Shown one piece after another: positions 9,906-18,160 of a stretch of DNA of 64,000 nt. The DNA is from Sphingobacteriales bacterium. Its GTDB lineage: Bacteria; Bacteroidota; Bacteroidia; Chitinophagales; CAIOSU01. Made by a program: the position numbers and the translations under genes. Below the pieces are notes generated by a model. The model was not told the origin of the DNA and searched no databases. It saw nothing but the letters and a program-made list of their open reading frames with translations. The stretch is from contig JAIXOI010000023.1 of the NCBI GenBank assembly GCA_027486795.1, forward strand, positions 62,001 to 126,000, given 5' to 3'. Position 1 is the first letter of the stretch. Every line of letters begins with the position of its first letter.

Positions 9906-10868
9906 ATGATTAAGATACTCGCCAACGATGGGATAGATGCCATCGCTATAGAAATGCTTGAAAAAGCAGGATACCAAGTGGATACCGCCACTATACCCCA
10001 AGACGAACTATCTGCTCGACTAAACGAATATGATGCCCTAGTGGTGCGCAGCGCTACCAAGGTGCGCCAGCCACTTATTGATGCCTGCCCCAACCTTAAA
10101 GTAATAGTGCGTGCCGGTGTGGGTATGGACAATATAGATGTGGAGTATGCCCGCTCGGTAGGCAAAACGGTATTGAATACCCCATTGGCATCGTCGCAAT
10201 CAGTAGCCGAGCTGGTGTTTGCGCATATGTTTAGCCTAGCGCGCTTTCTGCACCAAAGCAACCGCCATATGCCCGCAAAAGGCGATACGGATTTTAATAA
10301 ACTAAAAAAGAACTATGCCGCAGGGGTAGAGTTGCGTGGCAAAACCTTGGGCATTATTGGGTTTGGCGCTATTGGCCAATCTGTTGCACGCATGGCCTTA
10401 GGCTTAGGTATGAACGTAATGCCCTTTAAACTGCACCATGCCGAAGTGAAGATATACATTGACTACTTTAAGATTAAAGATGCTGAGGTAGCAATTAAAA
10501 TGCGCACCGACGACTTTGACGACTTGCTGGCACAGAGCGACTTTATAACACTGCACGTTCCCTTTAAAGAAGGTGACCCAGCCATATTGTACAAAGAGCG
10601 CTTTGAAAAGATGAAAGACGGTGTTTTTGTTATTAATACCGCCCGGGGTGGCGCCATTGTTGAAAACGACCTGTTGGATGCTCTTGATAGTGGCAAAGTA
10701 GCCGGCGCTGCGCTAGATGTATTTGAAAACGAACCGTTGCCGGGCAAAGCCATATTAGAGCACCCCAAAATATCGCTCAGCCCGCATATTGGCGCTAGCA
10801 CCAATGAGGCACAAGAGCGTGTTGGCGAAGAGGTGGCCGATAAGCTAATTGCTTTCTTCGGGAGGTAA
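9906..10868 (+). CDS. serA: D-3-phosphoglycerate dehydrogenase (short form, no ACT domain)
   Basis: A D-isomer-specific 2-hydroxyacid dehydrogenase. Its place behind serC makes phosphoglycerate oxidation to phosphohydroxypyruvate, the first step of serine synthesis, its likely reaction. The NAD-binding fold is seen in 'GKTLGIIGFGAIGQSVA', the catalytic Arg region in 'INTARGGAIV' and the catalytic His in 'SPHIGAST'. At 320 residues it lacks the C-terminal ACT regulatory domain of the E. coli enzyme, so allosteric serine inhibition of the usual type is not expected. ATG start at 9906. Confidence 0.94.
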   Translation: MIKILANDGIDAIAIEMLEKAGYQVDTATIPQDELSARLNEYDALVVRSATKVRQPLIDACPNLKVIVRAGVGMDNIDVEYARSVGKTVLNTPLASSQSVAELVFAHMFSLARFLHQSNRHMPAKGDTDFNKLKKNYAAGVELRGKTLGIIGFGAIGQSVARMALGLGMNVMPFKLHHAEVKIYIDYFKIKDAEVAIKMRTDDFDDLLAQSDFITLHVPFKEGDPAILYKERFEKMKDGVFVINTARGGAIVENDLLDALDSGKVAGAALDVFENEPLPGKAILEHPKISLSPHIGASTNEAQERVGEEVADKLIAFFGR

Positions 10869-10901
10869 CCTAGTTTGTTTGAAGATTTGAATGATACGTA
10901 G

Positions 10902-10909
10902 TAACTTTA
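10902..10909 (+). promoter_or_regulatory. -7-like box TAACTTTA for the hicB-hicA pair
   Basis: TAACTTTA (one mismatch to TAnnTTTG) follows a TTTG at 10878-10881 with a 20-nt spacer, close to the known TTTG-N19-TAnnTTTG layout. Only 4 nt separate the box from the ATG at 10914, pointing to a leaderless transcript. Confidence 0.5.
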
Positions 10910-10913
10910 GTTT

Positions 10914-11126
10914 ATGAAAGAAGTATTTTTTATCATTGAAGAAGCCGCAGAGGGTGGGTACATAGCAAAAGCTCTTGGACACGACATTTTCACAGAGGCT
11001 GATGATTTAGCTGAATTGAAAGTACAGGTTCGTGAGGCCGTTCTTTGCCATTTTGAGGAAAAAGATTTGCCACAAATGATTCGTTTGCACTTTGTTCGTG
11101 AAGAGATTCTTCCGATAGCTGTATGA
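10914..11126 (+). CDS. HicB-like antitoxin
   Basis: A 70-residue protein with the small HicB-type fold, seen in 'EEAAEGGYIAKALGHDIFTEADDLAELKVQVREAV'. Such proteins bind and neutralise a HicA mRNA interferase and often repress their own operon. It lacks the extra C-terminal DNA-binding domain of long HicB proteins. It overlaps the start of the downstream hicA-like gene by 4 nt, supporting a co-translated toxin-antitoxin pair with the antitoxin gene first (the reverse of the common hicA-hicB order). Confidence 0.82.
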   Translation: MKEVFFIIEEAAEGGYIAKALGHDIFTEADDLAELKVQVREAVLCHFEEKDLPQMIRLHFVREEILPIAV

Positions 11127-11371
11127 AGCTACCACGCAATATTTCTGGTGCAGACCTAATAAAAGCCCTAAAGAAACTAGGCTACGAATCAGTTCGTCAA
11201 AAAGGTAGCCACATAAGACTGAAAACTATTGTCAACGGCGAACACAATATTACCATTCCCAACCATAATCCTATCAAATCTTGCACTTTATCGGCAATTC
11301 TCTTGGCAATAGCAATACATAATAGCCTTTCCAAAGATGAACTTATCGAGAAATTGTTTAGTGAGAAATAA
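11123..11371 (+). CDS. HicA-like mRNA interferase toxin (YcfA family)
   Basis: An 82-residue HicA/YcfA-family toxin of the double-stranded-RNA-binding-like fold. 'ISGADLIKALKKLGYESVRQKGSHIRLK' is the family signature, with the catalytic His in 'GSHIRL'. The protein is expected to cleave mRNA when the antitoxin is lost. A further segment 'NITIPNHNPIKSCTLSAILLAI' matches the usual 'PxHxxlkxGTLxxIL' region, with SCTL in place of GTL. Co-transcribed with the hicB-like gene. Confidence 0.88.
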   Translation: MKLPRNISGADLIKALKKLGYESVRQKGSHIRLKTIVNGEHNITIPNHNPIKSCTLSAILLAIAIHNSLSKDELIEKLFSEK

Positions 11372-11375
11372 TTTC

Positions 11376-12125
11376 CTACACCTTCAATAAAGCCATAAAC
11401 TCATCCTTCCGTCGGGCCGAAACATCAACACTACTTCCATCGTCCATTACCACATAACCGCCACGGCCACGCACATATTTCTGAACGCGGTTAATGTTGA
11501 TGATATGCGAATGGTGCGTTCGAAAAAAGCCGTTTTCCTCCAATATCTCTTCAAACTCGCCAAGACTTTTGGTTACCAGAATATTTTTATTGCCACTGGT
11601 ATAGAAAACAGTATAACTCCCATCTGATTGAAGGCGGATAATATCCTTGATATTCAAGAATATCAAGCCATCGGCAGCAGGTAAGGCTATTCGCTCAAGA
11701 TTCTTTTGAGCAATGTTTACTTTCAACGATTGGTAGCGCTCCTTATCGGGTAGGATGCCTTTCTTTTTATGCACTTTGTTTATAGCCGTAATCAATTCCT
11801 CCAAATCAATGGGCTTGAGTAAGTAATCAAGCGCCGAGTATTTAATCGCTTTAAGGGCAAATTGGTCGTAAGCAGTTGCAAATATTACTTCAAAAGGAAT
11901 ACTATCCATTTGCTCCAATAAATCAAACCCATCGCCACCTGGCATATCAATATCTAAAAACACTAAATCCGGTTTGTGCTCGGCAATAGCAATGCGGGCA
12001 TTGGCCACCGAATCGGCCATATCGGCTACTACAATATGCTCACAATAGTTGTCAATCAACTTTTTCAGACCATTGCGGGCTCTTAGTTCATCATCTACTA
12101 TTATGCATTTTATAATATCGGCCAT
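11376..12125 (-). CDS. LytTR-family response regulator (LytR/AlgR type)
   Basis: A 249-residue two-component regulator. The N-terminal receiver carries acidic residues 'IVDDE', the phospho-acceptor Asp in 'LVFLDIDMPGGDG' and the conserved 'ATAYDQFALKAI'. A linker leads to a C-terminal LytTR DNA-binding domain ('FFRTHHSHIININRVQKYVRG'). Such regulators normally pair with a LytS-like membrane histidine kinase encoded just upstream. Here only a decayed C-terminal piece of such a kinase remains upstream on the same strand, so the regulator may now be an orphan. Confidence 0.95.
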   Translation of the reverse strand: MADIIKCIIVDDELRARNGLKKLIDNYCEHIVVADMADSVANARIAIAEHKPDLVFLDIDMPGGDGFDLLEQMDSIPFEVIFATAYDQFALKAIKYSALDYLLKPIDLEELITAINKVHKKKGILPDKERYQSLKVNIAQKNLERIALPAADGLIFLNIKDIIRLQSDGSYTVFYTSGNKNILVTKSLGEFEEILEENGFFRTHHSHIININRVQKYVRGRGGYVVMDDGSSVDVSARRKDEFMALLKV

Positions 12126-12128
12126 AGT

Positions 12129-12257
12129 TCAAAGTTGTATTACAGGCATCAAAATAACAACATGGATACCTGCCGTTTTTCCATAATTATTATAAAGGTC
12201 GATAATTTCTACGCCCCCTTTTAAGTCCTCTGCATATGGGTTGGCCAATCTACAAAA
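12129..12257 (-). pseudogene. C-terminal remnant of a LytS-type sensor histidine kinase
   Basis: The minus strand immediately before the LytTR gene encodes about 42 residues ending 'LKGGVEIIDLYNNYGKTAG...' and a TGA stop 3 bp before the regulator's ATG. This closely resembles the last strand of the ATPase domain in Bacteroidota LytS-like kinases, where the family has '...vei.Dl....G...Gt.v...iP'. Upstream in the same frame there is a stop (TGA at 12258-12260) and no further kinase sequence. I infer that the kinase gene was deleted, leaving its 3' end. The assignment is from memory of the family, not from a search. Confidence 0.55.
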
Positions 12258-12583
12258 TCAAAAAAGCTTTATCAAAACGAAATCGAAGGTTGTATTGCTG
12301 TGCCGTTGCCGAAAATGACACCAATACGAACAAAAAACGGCTTAAAAAACCCTGTTAATTTCACATAACCGCTTATAAATACCGAACAACTAAGTTAACT
12401 GATATTGGGCAGAGTGTATTGGTCGTTCCGTTTAATTGCTTCGTCGGAAAACACTTAATCTTAATTTAATCTGAGGCAACTTAGGTTATGTTATTAGCGT
12501 TTAGTGTGCGAAAAAACCTCTTTGGTAGAAACTCGAACTTAGCTATACGCAATATATCTATTTTTGTACAAATTTCAACAACA
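12258..12583. other. intergenic region before the TonB receptor
   Basis: AT-rich divergent spacer with no ORF of note. The only element recognised is the -7 box at 12559. The region may include the scar of the lost kinase gene. Confidence 0.5.
12559..12566 (+). promoter_or_regulatory. -7 box TATTTTTG for the TonB receptor operon
   Basis: TATTTTTG matches TAnnTTTG and ends 17 nt before the ATG at 12584. Because it lies inside the longer ORF that begins at 12488, it argues for the internal ATG as the true start. Confidence 0.55.
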
Positions 12584-14914
12584 ATGCCCAAGCACTCCCT
12601 TCTACTGCTACTCTTTACCTGTGTTTCATTATTAGCATATGGCCAAACCAAGCACACTATTAGCGGCCACATAAAAGACGGGGCCAACGGTGAAGAGCTA
12701 ATTGGTGCAACTATATTTGTTGATGAGCTAAAAACAGGCACGGCCACCAACGTGTATGGCTTTTACTCGTTGACCCTGCCCGAAGGCACCCATGCCATAA
12801 CGATACAGTATATTGGTTTCGATACCCGCCGCGATACCATTACCCTCACCAAGGATATGACCCTAAACGTGGAGATGAAAGGCGAATCAAAAAAAATAGA
12901 TGTGGTGCAAGTAACCGGTGAGCGCCTAAACAAAAACGTGGAAGACGTAAATATGGGTGTGGTGAAACTGGACGTGAAAGTGGTTAAAAAAATTCCGGCC
13001 GTGTTTGGTGAGGTAGATATCATTAAATCGTTGCAATTGTTGCCTGGCATAGTGGGTGCCGGCGAGGGCGTAGGGGGCTTTTTTGTACGAGGTGGCGGGG
13101 TCGACCAAAACCTGATATTGTTGGATGAGGCAGTAGTTTATAATGCATCGCATTTGTTGGGCTTTTTCTCGGTATTCAACGCTGATGCCATTAAAGATAT
13201 GGAGATATACAAGGGCGGCATACCGGCTGCCTATGGCGGTAGGCTTTCGTCGTTGCTCGATATCCGCATGAAAGATGGTAACATGAAAAAGCTAAGTATG
13301 AGCGGCGGCATTGGCCTTATCAGCAGCCGCTTAACCATTGAGGCGCCAATTATAAAAGATAAAATGTCGTTTTTGGTGAGTGGCCGCCGCACCTATGCCG
13401 ATTTGTTTTTAAAACTTTCGCCCAACGAGGAAATCAATAAAAACAAGCTTTATTTCTATGATTTGAATGCCAAGTATAACTGGAAGATAAACGACAAGAA
13501 CAGGATTTTTGCTTCGGGTTATTTTGGCAGGGACGTGTTTGCCTTCGGTCGCGACTTTGCTACTGATTGGGGTAATGCCACAGCAACCATGCGCTGGAAT
13601 ACCATAATAAGCAGCAAGATGTTCGCCAATTTCACGTTTGTGTACAGCGATTTCAACTACTCGCTGGGCGTGCCCGAAGGCGATTTTGCATTCGATTGGC
13701 AAGCCCGCATCCGCGACTTTAGCTTAAAGGGCGATTTTACCAATTACCTTAACCCAAACAATACCTTAAAGTGGGGCGTAATAGCTACACACCACAACTT
13801 TAAGCCAGGAAGTGTTACACCAGCATCTAGCTCATCGCTATTCAACGGACTAACGATACCAGACAAGAATGCCATGGAATATGCTGCCTATGTAAGCAAT
13901 GAGCAGAAAATAGGTGAGAAAATAACCTTGCAATATGGCCTGCGCTACTCTGCATTCTCGCAAATTGGCGCTGGCAGGGTATTCGGTTACGATGCCGATG
14001 GTAATATAACCGATACCACCACTTACAGTGCCTTTCAACACATCAAAACCTACCATGGCCCTGAGCCTCGCATTGCCCTGCGCTATGGCTGGAACAAAGA
14101 GAATGCCGTTAAAGCCAACTATACCCGCACCCGCCAATACCTGCACCTTATTAGCAATGCCACTGTTTCATCGCCATTCGATTTATGGGTGCCCGCCGAC
14201 AACTATATACAGCCTATGAAAGCAGACCAAGTGTCAGTTGGCTATTTTCGCAACCTGAAGGATAACATGTTTGAAATAAGTGTAGAGGCTTACTATAAAT
14301 ACATGCACGATGTAGTTGATTATGTTGACAATGCCGAACTATTGCTTACCGAAAACATAGAAACCCAACTATTGCGTGGCGACGGATACTCTTACGGCTT
14401 GGAAACGATGGTAAGAAAGCAATTGGGCCGATTGACCGGCTGGGTAAGCTATACTTATAGCCGCACCCGAAGGGTAGTGGATGGTATTAACAGCGGCAAT
14501 GCATACCCGGTATCGTATGACCGCAACCACAACTTGGCGGTAGTGCTCAACTACCAGATTACGGAGCGTTTCGATATTTCGGCAAACTTTGTTTACTACA
14601 CGGGCCTTGCGGTAACCTTCCCGGTGGGTAAATTTGAGTATGGCGGCGCCAATGTGCCCATTTATAGCGATAGAAACGGTTACCGCTTGCCAGGCTACCA
14701 CCGCCTCGATTTGGCAGCCAATATACAGTTTAAGCATAAAGAAAACCGCAGTTGGAGGCATGGCCTAAACATATCAGTATACAATGCCTATTACAACAAA
14801 AACGTATTCTCCATCCAGTTTCAGGAAGATGATGACAACCCGGGCAAAACTGCGGCTTACAAAACGTACTTGTTCCCAATTGTTCCTTCGGTTACTTATA
14901 ACTTTTCATTCTAA
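12584..14914 (+). CDS. TonB-dependent receptor with carboxypeptidase-like N-terminal domain
   Basis: An outer-membrane TonB-dependent transporter of about 776 residues. I start it at 12584, where a clear signal peptide begins ('MPKHSLLLLLFTCVSLLAYG'). A CarboxypepD_reg-like domain follows ('ISGHIKDGANGEELIGATI...LPEGTHAITIQYIGF'), then a plug domain ('GVGGFFVRGGGVDQNLILLDEAVVYN', 'EIYKGGIPAAYGGRLSSLLDIRMKDG') and a long beta-barrel ending in an aromatic residue ('SVTYNFSF'). It is followed after 5 bp by a DUF4249 lipoprotein, a pairing common in Bacteroidota that resembles SusC/SusD. The substrate is unknown. Confidence 0.94.
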   Translation: MPKHSLLLLLFTCVSLLAYGQTKHTISGHIKDGANGEELIGATIFVDELKTGTATNVYGFYSLTLPEGTHAITIQYIGFDTRRDTITLTKDMTLNVEMKGESKKIDVVQVTGERLNKNVEDVNMGVVKLDVKVVKKIPAVFGEVDIIKSLQLLPGIVGAGEGVGGFFVRGGGVDQNLILLDEAVVYNASHLLGFFSVFNADAIKDMEIYKGGIPAAYGGRLSSLLDIRMKDGNMKKLSMSGGIGLISSRLTIEAPIIKDKMSFLVSGRRTYADLFLKLSPNEEINKNKLYFYDLNAKYNWKINDKNRIFASGYFGRDVFAFGRDFATDWGNATATMRWNTIISSKMFANFTFVYSDFNYSLGVPEGDFAFDWQARIRDFSLKGDFTNYLNPNNTLKWGVIATHHNFKPGSVTPASSSSLFNGLTIPDKNAMEYAAYVSNEQKIGEKITLQYGLRYSAFSQIGAGRVFGYDADGNITDTTTYSAFQHIKTYHGPEPRIALRYGWNKENAVKANYTRTRQYLHLISNATVSSPFDLWVPADNYIQPMKADQVSVGYFRNLKDNMFEISVEAYYKYMHDVVDYVDNAELLLTENIETQLLRGDGYSYGLETMVRKQLGRLTGWVSYTYSRTRRVVDGINSGNAYPVSYDRNHNLAVVLNYQITERFDISANFVYYTGLAVTFPVGKFEYGGANVPIYSDRNGYRLPGYHRLDLAANIQFKHKENRSWRHGLNISVYNAYYNKNVFSIQFQEDDDNPGKTAAYKTYLFPIVPSVTYNFSF

Positions 14915-14919
14915 GCATC

Positions 14920-15726
14920 ATGAAATTACTACATAAATATATTGCAGTTGCATTGTTGCTTGCCTTTACAGGCTGCACCGAAAAAATCGACTTGGACTTG
15001 GATTCTATCCCACCAGCTATCGTTATAGAGGGGCGCATATCTAATGGCACCATACTTAACTATGTGCGCATTTCGGAAAGCTCGCCATACCTTAGCGATG
15101 CCGATAACCAACCGGTTTTGGGAGCCACGGTAACACTTACCGAAGATGGCACCACTACCGAAACGCTCACCGAAGACCCTCAGCTTCCAGGATATTACTA
15201 TTGCCCATTGCTGTGGGCAGGCAAGCTCAATTCAGTATATACGCTAACAGTAACCTATGGCGGCGAAACTTATGTTGCCTTTGATACCATCAGGCCTGTT
15301 ACGGCGCTAGATTCGCTGGGATATGACTATGAAGACAAAACAGGTACTGACAATGACGGATACTATGTATCATTGTACGCTCAAGAACCTGCAGGCTTCG
15401 GCAACTACTATCAGTGGTCTTATTTTTCGAACGGAGCAGAGAAAGCAGGTTTGGAATGGAATGCCAGCGACGAATTCGTAGATGGCAACTATATAAATTT
15501 CCAATTTGAGTTTGACGACCAGCAAGAATTAGGCGACACCGTGGCAGTAGAAATGTCTTCCATTTCGTTGCAATATTTCAAGTTTGTCAATCAGTTGCTC
15601 AATCAAGAATCATCGGGCAACTTGTTTGATACACCGCCAGCCAATGTGTTGGGCAACTTTACTAACGGCGCCTATGGCTACTTTCATGCAGATGGCGTGG
15701 CCGCCGATACCATTATCTTGAGGTAA
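14920..15726 (+). CDS. DUF4249 outer-membrane lipoprotein
   Basis: A 268-residue lipoprotein with the lipobox 'LAFTGC' (Cys19) and the DUF4249 hallmark 'PPAIVIEGRISNGTILNYVRISESSPY...PVLGATVTLTEDG'. Members are encoded directly after TonB-dependent receptors of the carboxypeptidase-regulatory type, as here, and probably act as their surface-exposed partner. The family is poorly studied and no ligand can be proposed. It converges on the IscA-type gene with 5 bp between stops. Confidence 0.9.
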   Translation: MKLLHKYIAVALLLAFTGCTEKIDLDLDSIPPAIVIEGRISNGTILNYVRISESSPYLSDADNQPVLGATVTLTEDGTTTETLTEDPQLPGYYYCPLLWAGKLNSVYTLTVTYGGETYVAFDTIRPVTALDSLGYDYEDKTGTDNDGYYVSLYAQEPAGFGNYYQWSYFSNGAEKAGLEWNASDEFVDGNYINFQFEFDDQQELGDTVAVEMSSISLQYFKFVNQLLNQESSGNLFDTPPANVLGNFTNGAYGYFHADGVAADTIILR

Positions 15727-15731
15727 AGGGC

Positions 15732-16085
15732 CTATGAGGCAAAAGATGTTCCGCAACCGCAGGTTTCGGTAGCATTGGGGTTATTAAAAACAAACCCACG
15801 GGCATCCAAACCGTTGTGATAATCTATTTCTATACCTTGCAAATACATGGCGTGGGCACGGTTAACCAAAACGTTTATGCCGCCCAAGTCAAAACGTTCG
15901 TCTTGGTCAGTAGGGTTATCAAAGCCTAATATATATGAGAATCCGGCACAGCCGCCACCCTTTACGCCAACGCGCAAACCATTGCCAGCAGGTACTTGTG
16001 TATCAGTCATTAGGCGCCTAAATTCTGCTAATGCAGCTTCGGTAATGTTTACTATGGAGGCAGTTTGTGTACTCATAACATTCAA
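15732..16085 (-). CDS. A-type iron-sulfur carrier protein (IscA/ErpA/SufA family)
   Basis: A 117-residue HesB/IscA-family protein that carries Fe-S clusters to apo-proteins. The three conserved cysteines are present: one in 'KGGGCAGFSY' (Cys46) and two in the terminal 'CGCGTSF' (Cys109, Cys111). Two in-frame ATGs (16085 and 16076) are possible. A -7 box (TATTTTTG) at 16103-16110 suits either. Nothing distinguishes the IscA, SufA and ErpA subtypes here, and no other suf/isc genes adjoin. Confidence 0.93.
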   Translation of the reverse strand: MNVMSTQTASIVNITEAALAEFRRLMTDTQVPAGNGLRVGVKGGGCAGFSYILGFDNPTDQDERFDLGGINVLVNRAHAMYLQGIEIDYHNGLDARGFVFNNPNATETCGCGTSFAS

Positions 16086-16102
16086 TTTCTCAGTGTAAGT
16101 TG

Positions 16103-16110
16103 CAAAAATA
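16103..16110 (-). promoter_or_regulatory. -7 box TATTTTTG for the IscA-type gene
   Basis: Read on the minus strand the sequence is TATTTTTG, matching TAnnTTTG, 17 nt before the ATG at 16085. Confidence 0.5.
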
Positions 16111-16163
16111 GTAACAGAAAAACCAATAAAAGGGTTTCATGCCCGTTAATTATAGGATTTGTG

Positions 16164-16171
16164 TAGTTTTG
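16164..16171 (+). promoter_or_regulatory. -7 box TAGTTTTG for the 16.2-kb membrane protein
   Basis: TAGTTTTG matches TAnnTTTG, 18 nt before the ATG at 16190. It lies inside the longer ORF (16139 start) and so supports the internal start codon. Confidence 0.45.
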
Positions 16172-16189
16172 AACTCCCAATTGAACCCC

Positions 16190-16711
16190 ATGGAAACCAC
16201 CCTAGAAATACTGAAATATACGCTGCCAGCTATTGTTGTGCTGCTTACTGCCTATTTGCTGGTAAATGCGGCTCTTAACCACATTACCACCAAACTAGAA
16301 TTGGAGCGCCGCTTGATTTTACAAAAAGACACTTTGCCCCTTCGCCTGCAAGCTTATGAGCGCCTAGCCATATTTTTAGAACGCAACCAGATAAGCAATC
16401 TTGCCTTGCGCCTGGCCCATAGCGATTATAGTTTAATTGAGTTCCAGAACTTACTGATTGAAACGGTTCGTACCGAGTACGAGCACAACCTAAGCCAGCA
16501 GTTGTATGTATCTACAAAAACATGGATGGCTGTTCGGTTTGTAAAAGACGATGCCATACGCATGGTAAACATAATAGCTGGCAGCATGCCACCTGATGCA
16601 TCTAGCCTAGCCCTTGCCAAAAAACTAATTGAAATAACCGGGCAAGGCGAAGGCCCAGGCGACAAAGCCTTAGAACTGTTGCACCAAGAGGTGCAGGCTA
16701 TTTTGAAGTAA
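16190..16711 (+). CDS. membrane-anchored protein of unknown function
   Basis: A 173-residue protein (start METTLEILKY at 16190) with one N-terminal transmembrane helix ('LPAIVVLLTAYLLVNAAL') followed by a charged, mainly helical cytoplasmic part with 'LPLRLQAYERLAIFLERN' and 'TRTWMAV'-like segments ('VSTKTWMAVRFVKDDAIRMVN'). I recall similar uncharacterised proteins across Bacteroidota but know no function. It lies alone between the divergent IscA gene and the convergent DAHP synthase gene. Confidence 0.75.
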   Translation: METTLEILKYTLPAIVVLLTAYLLVNAALNHITTKLELERRLILQKDTLPLRLQAYERLAIFLERNQISNLALRLAHSDYSLIEFQNLLIETVRTEYEHNLSQQLYVSTKTWMAVRFVKDDAIRMVNIIAGSMPPDASSLALAKKLIEITGQGEGPGDKALELLHQEVQAILK

Positions 16712-16768
16712 GGTAGGCGAGCTGCTAACCTTTCGATATTCAATTTTAGTCTTGTGTTTTGTGTCCTT

Positions 16769-16785
16769 TCTCGTTTTGAACGAGA
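16769..16785. repeat. palindrome TCTCGTTTTGAACGAGA
   Basis: A 17-bp imperfect palindrome of the CTCG family between the stops of two convergent genes. There is no adjacent T-run, so a terminator role is possible but not shown. Confidence 0.65.
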
Positions 16786-16787
16786 CT

Positions 16788-17891
16788 CTAGATGGCATTT
16801 CTTATGTCTTGTTTCTCATTATTTCGCATCACCTCAGTCTGCTTCCGTATCGACTCTTGGTGAATGAGCTGGAAGATGCGCAGCACCAAGTCTTCGCTTA
16901 GGTTGTGCTTCTTAGCCCAATCGGTTCGCGTATTAAATATCTCGTTCCAGCGCTCAGGTTGTAGAATGGTAATGTTCTGCTCTTGTTTAATGTGGCCAAT
17001 CTGCTCCACCACTGTCATACGCTCTCGTAATATGCGCACTAGCTCTTCATCTTGTTGGTCGATGAGCGCCCGCATCTGCTCCAAGGTGGTATTAAACTGT
17101 TCATCATCGGTGTTGCGGCGGCGCACAATCAGCTTGCCCATTAGCAGGGCAAGGTTGGTGGGCGTAATCTGCTGCTCGTTATCGCTGAGTGCCTTGTCGG
17201 GGTTACAATGGCTTTCCAGCATCAGCCCATCAAAATCGAGGTCATATGCTTTTTGAGCCACCTCTTGCAAATACTCGCGTTTGCCAGTTATGTGGCTTGG
17301 GTCGCAAAACACGGGCAGGTTAGGGAAAATGCGGCGCAACTCAATTGGTATTTCCCACATGGGCCGGTTGCGGTACTTTATCTTTTCGTACGATGAGAAA
17401 CCCCGGTGAATAGCCGCCAATTTGGTAATGCCCGCATTGTGTATCCGCTCAATGGCCCCAATCCAAAGGTTCAGGTCGGGGTTCACAGGGTTTTTTACCA
17501 TTACAGGTATATCCACGCCTTTAACGGCATCAGCAATTTCTTGCACCGTGAAAGGGTTAACCGTGCTGCGGGCTCCTACCCAAAGCACGTCGATACCTGC
17601 TTCCAAACATAATTCTACGTGATGCGCATTAGCCACCTCCACACAAGCTTTTAGGCCTGTCTCTTGTTTCATAGTTTGTAGCCACCTCAATCCAACTTCA
17701 CCGATACCCTCAAAGGCACCAGGACGTGTGCGGGGTTTCCAGATACCAGCGCGGTATAAATTAATGCCCAATGGCAACAACTCGCGGGCTATTTGCAGCA
17801 CCTGCTCTTCCGACTCGGCACTGCAAGGCCCCGAAATAAGCACTGGCCTGCGGCTTCCTGGTATCCAACTATCTAAGGGTGCTATATCCAC
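16788..17891 (-). CDS. bifunctional DAHP synthase / chorismate mutase type II
   Basis: A 367-residue fusion. Residues 1-260 are a class I, KDO8P-synthase-like DAHP synthase ('VLISGPCSAESEEQVL', 'YRAGIWKPRTRPGAFEGIG', 'VMVKNPVNPD', 'FCDPSHITGKRE', 'LMLESHCNPD'), which condenses phosphoenolpyruvate and erythrose-4-phosphate at the head of the shikimate pathway. Residues 265-350 are an AroQ-type chorismate mutase ('MRALIDQQDEELVRILRERMTVVEQIGHIKQEQN'). The fusion links the first step to the chorismate branch point and usually confers feedback control by prephenate or aromatic products. Its leader contains repeated AACCAATAAC words. Confidence 0.95.
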   Translation of the reverse strand: MDIAPLDSWIPGSRRPVLISGPCSAESEEQVLQIARELLPLGINLYRAGIWKPRTRPGAFEGIGEVGLRWLQTMKQETGLKACVEVANAHHVELCLEAGIDVLWVGARSTVNPFTVQEIADAVKGVDIPVMVKNPVNPDLNLWIGAIERIHNAGITKLAAIHRGFSSYEKIKYRNRPMWEIPIELRRIFPNLPVFCDPSHITGKREYLQEVAQKAYDLDFDGLMLESHCNPDKALSDNEQQITPTNLALLMGKLIVRRRNTDDEQFNTTLEQMRALIDQQDEELVRILRERMTVVEQIGHIKQEQNITILQPERWNEIFNTRTDWAKKHNLSEDLVLRIFQLIHQESIRKQTEVMRNNEKQDIRNAI

Positions 17892-17896
17892 TTTGC

Positions 17897-18150
17897 TTGG
17901 TTATTGGTGTATTGGTTATTTGTTATTGGTTCATTAGCTAGCTTCGCCTTTGGCGAGAGTTAATGGGTAACTGCCATTGCGATTTACAATTACTTGTCAA
18001 CTGCTAACTTAAACCATTGTAAATTTACATCGAATTTGATTGCTTGGCTAGGTAATTGATGTTTATTACCCAAATGATGAACATGATTAGGGTTTAATTG
18101 GTTTAATAACCGACTCACCAATCAAACAGTTAGCCAATAACCAGTAACTT
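17897..18150. repeat. divergent spacer with TTGGTTATTG / CCAATAACCA words and a CTCG palindrome
   Basis: The spacer between the DAHP synthase and proline dehydrogenase genes has low-complexity words at both ends: TTGGTTATTGGTGTATTGG near 17900, and CCAATCAAACAGTTAGCC with CCAATAACCAGTAACTTAC near 18120-18150. CTTCGCCTTTGGCGAGAG at 17942-17958 is an imperfect CTCG-family palindrome. Read in the sense of each flanking gene, both ends are CCAATAACC-type, so the two leaders are alike. Confidence 0.6.
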
Positions 18151-18160
18151 ACTCCATACC

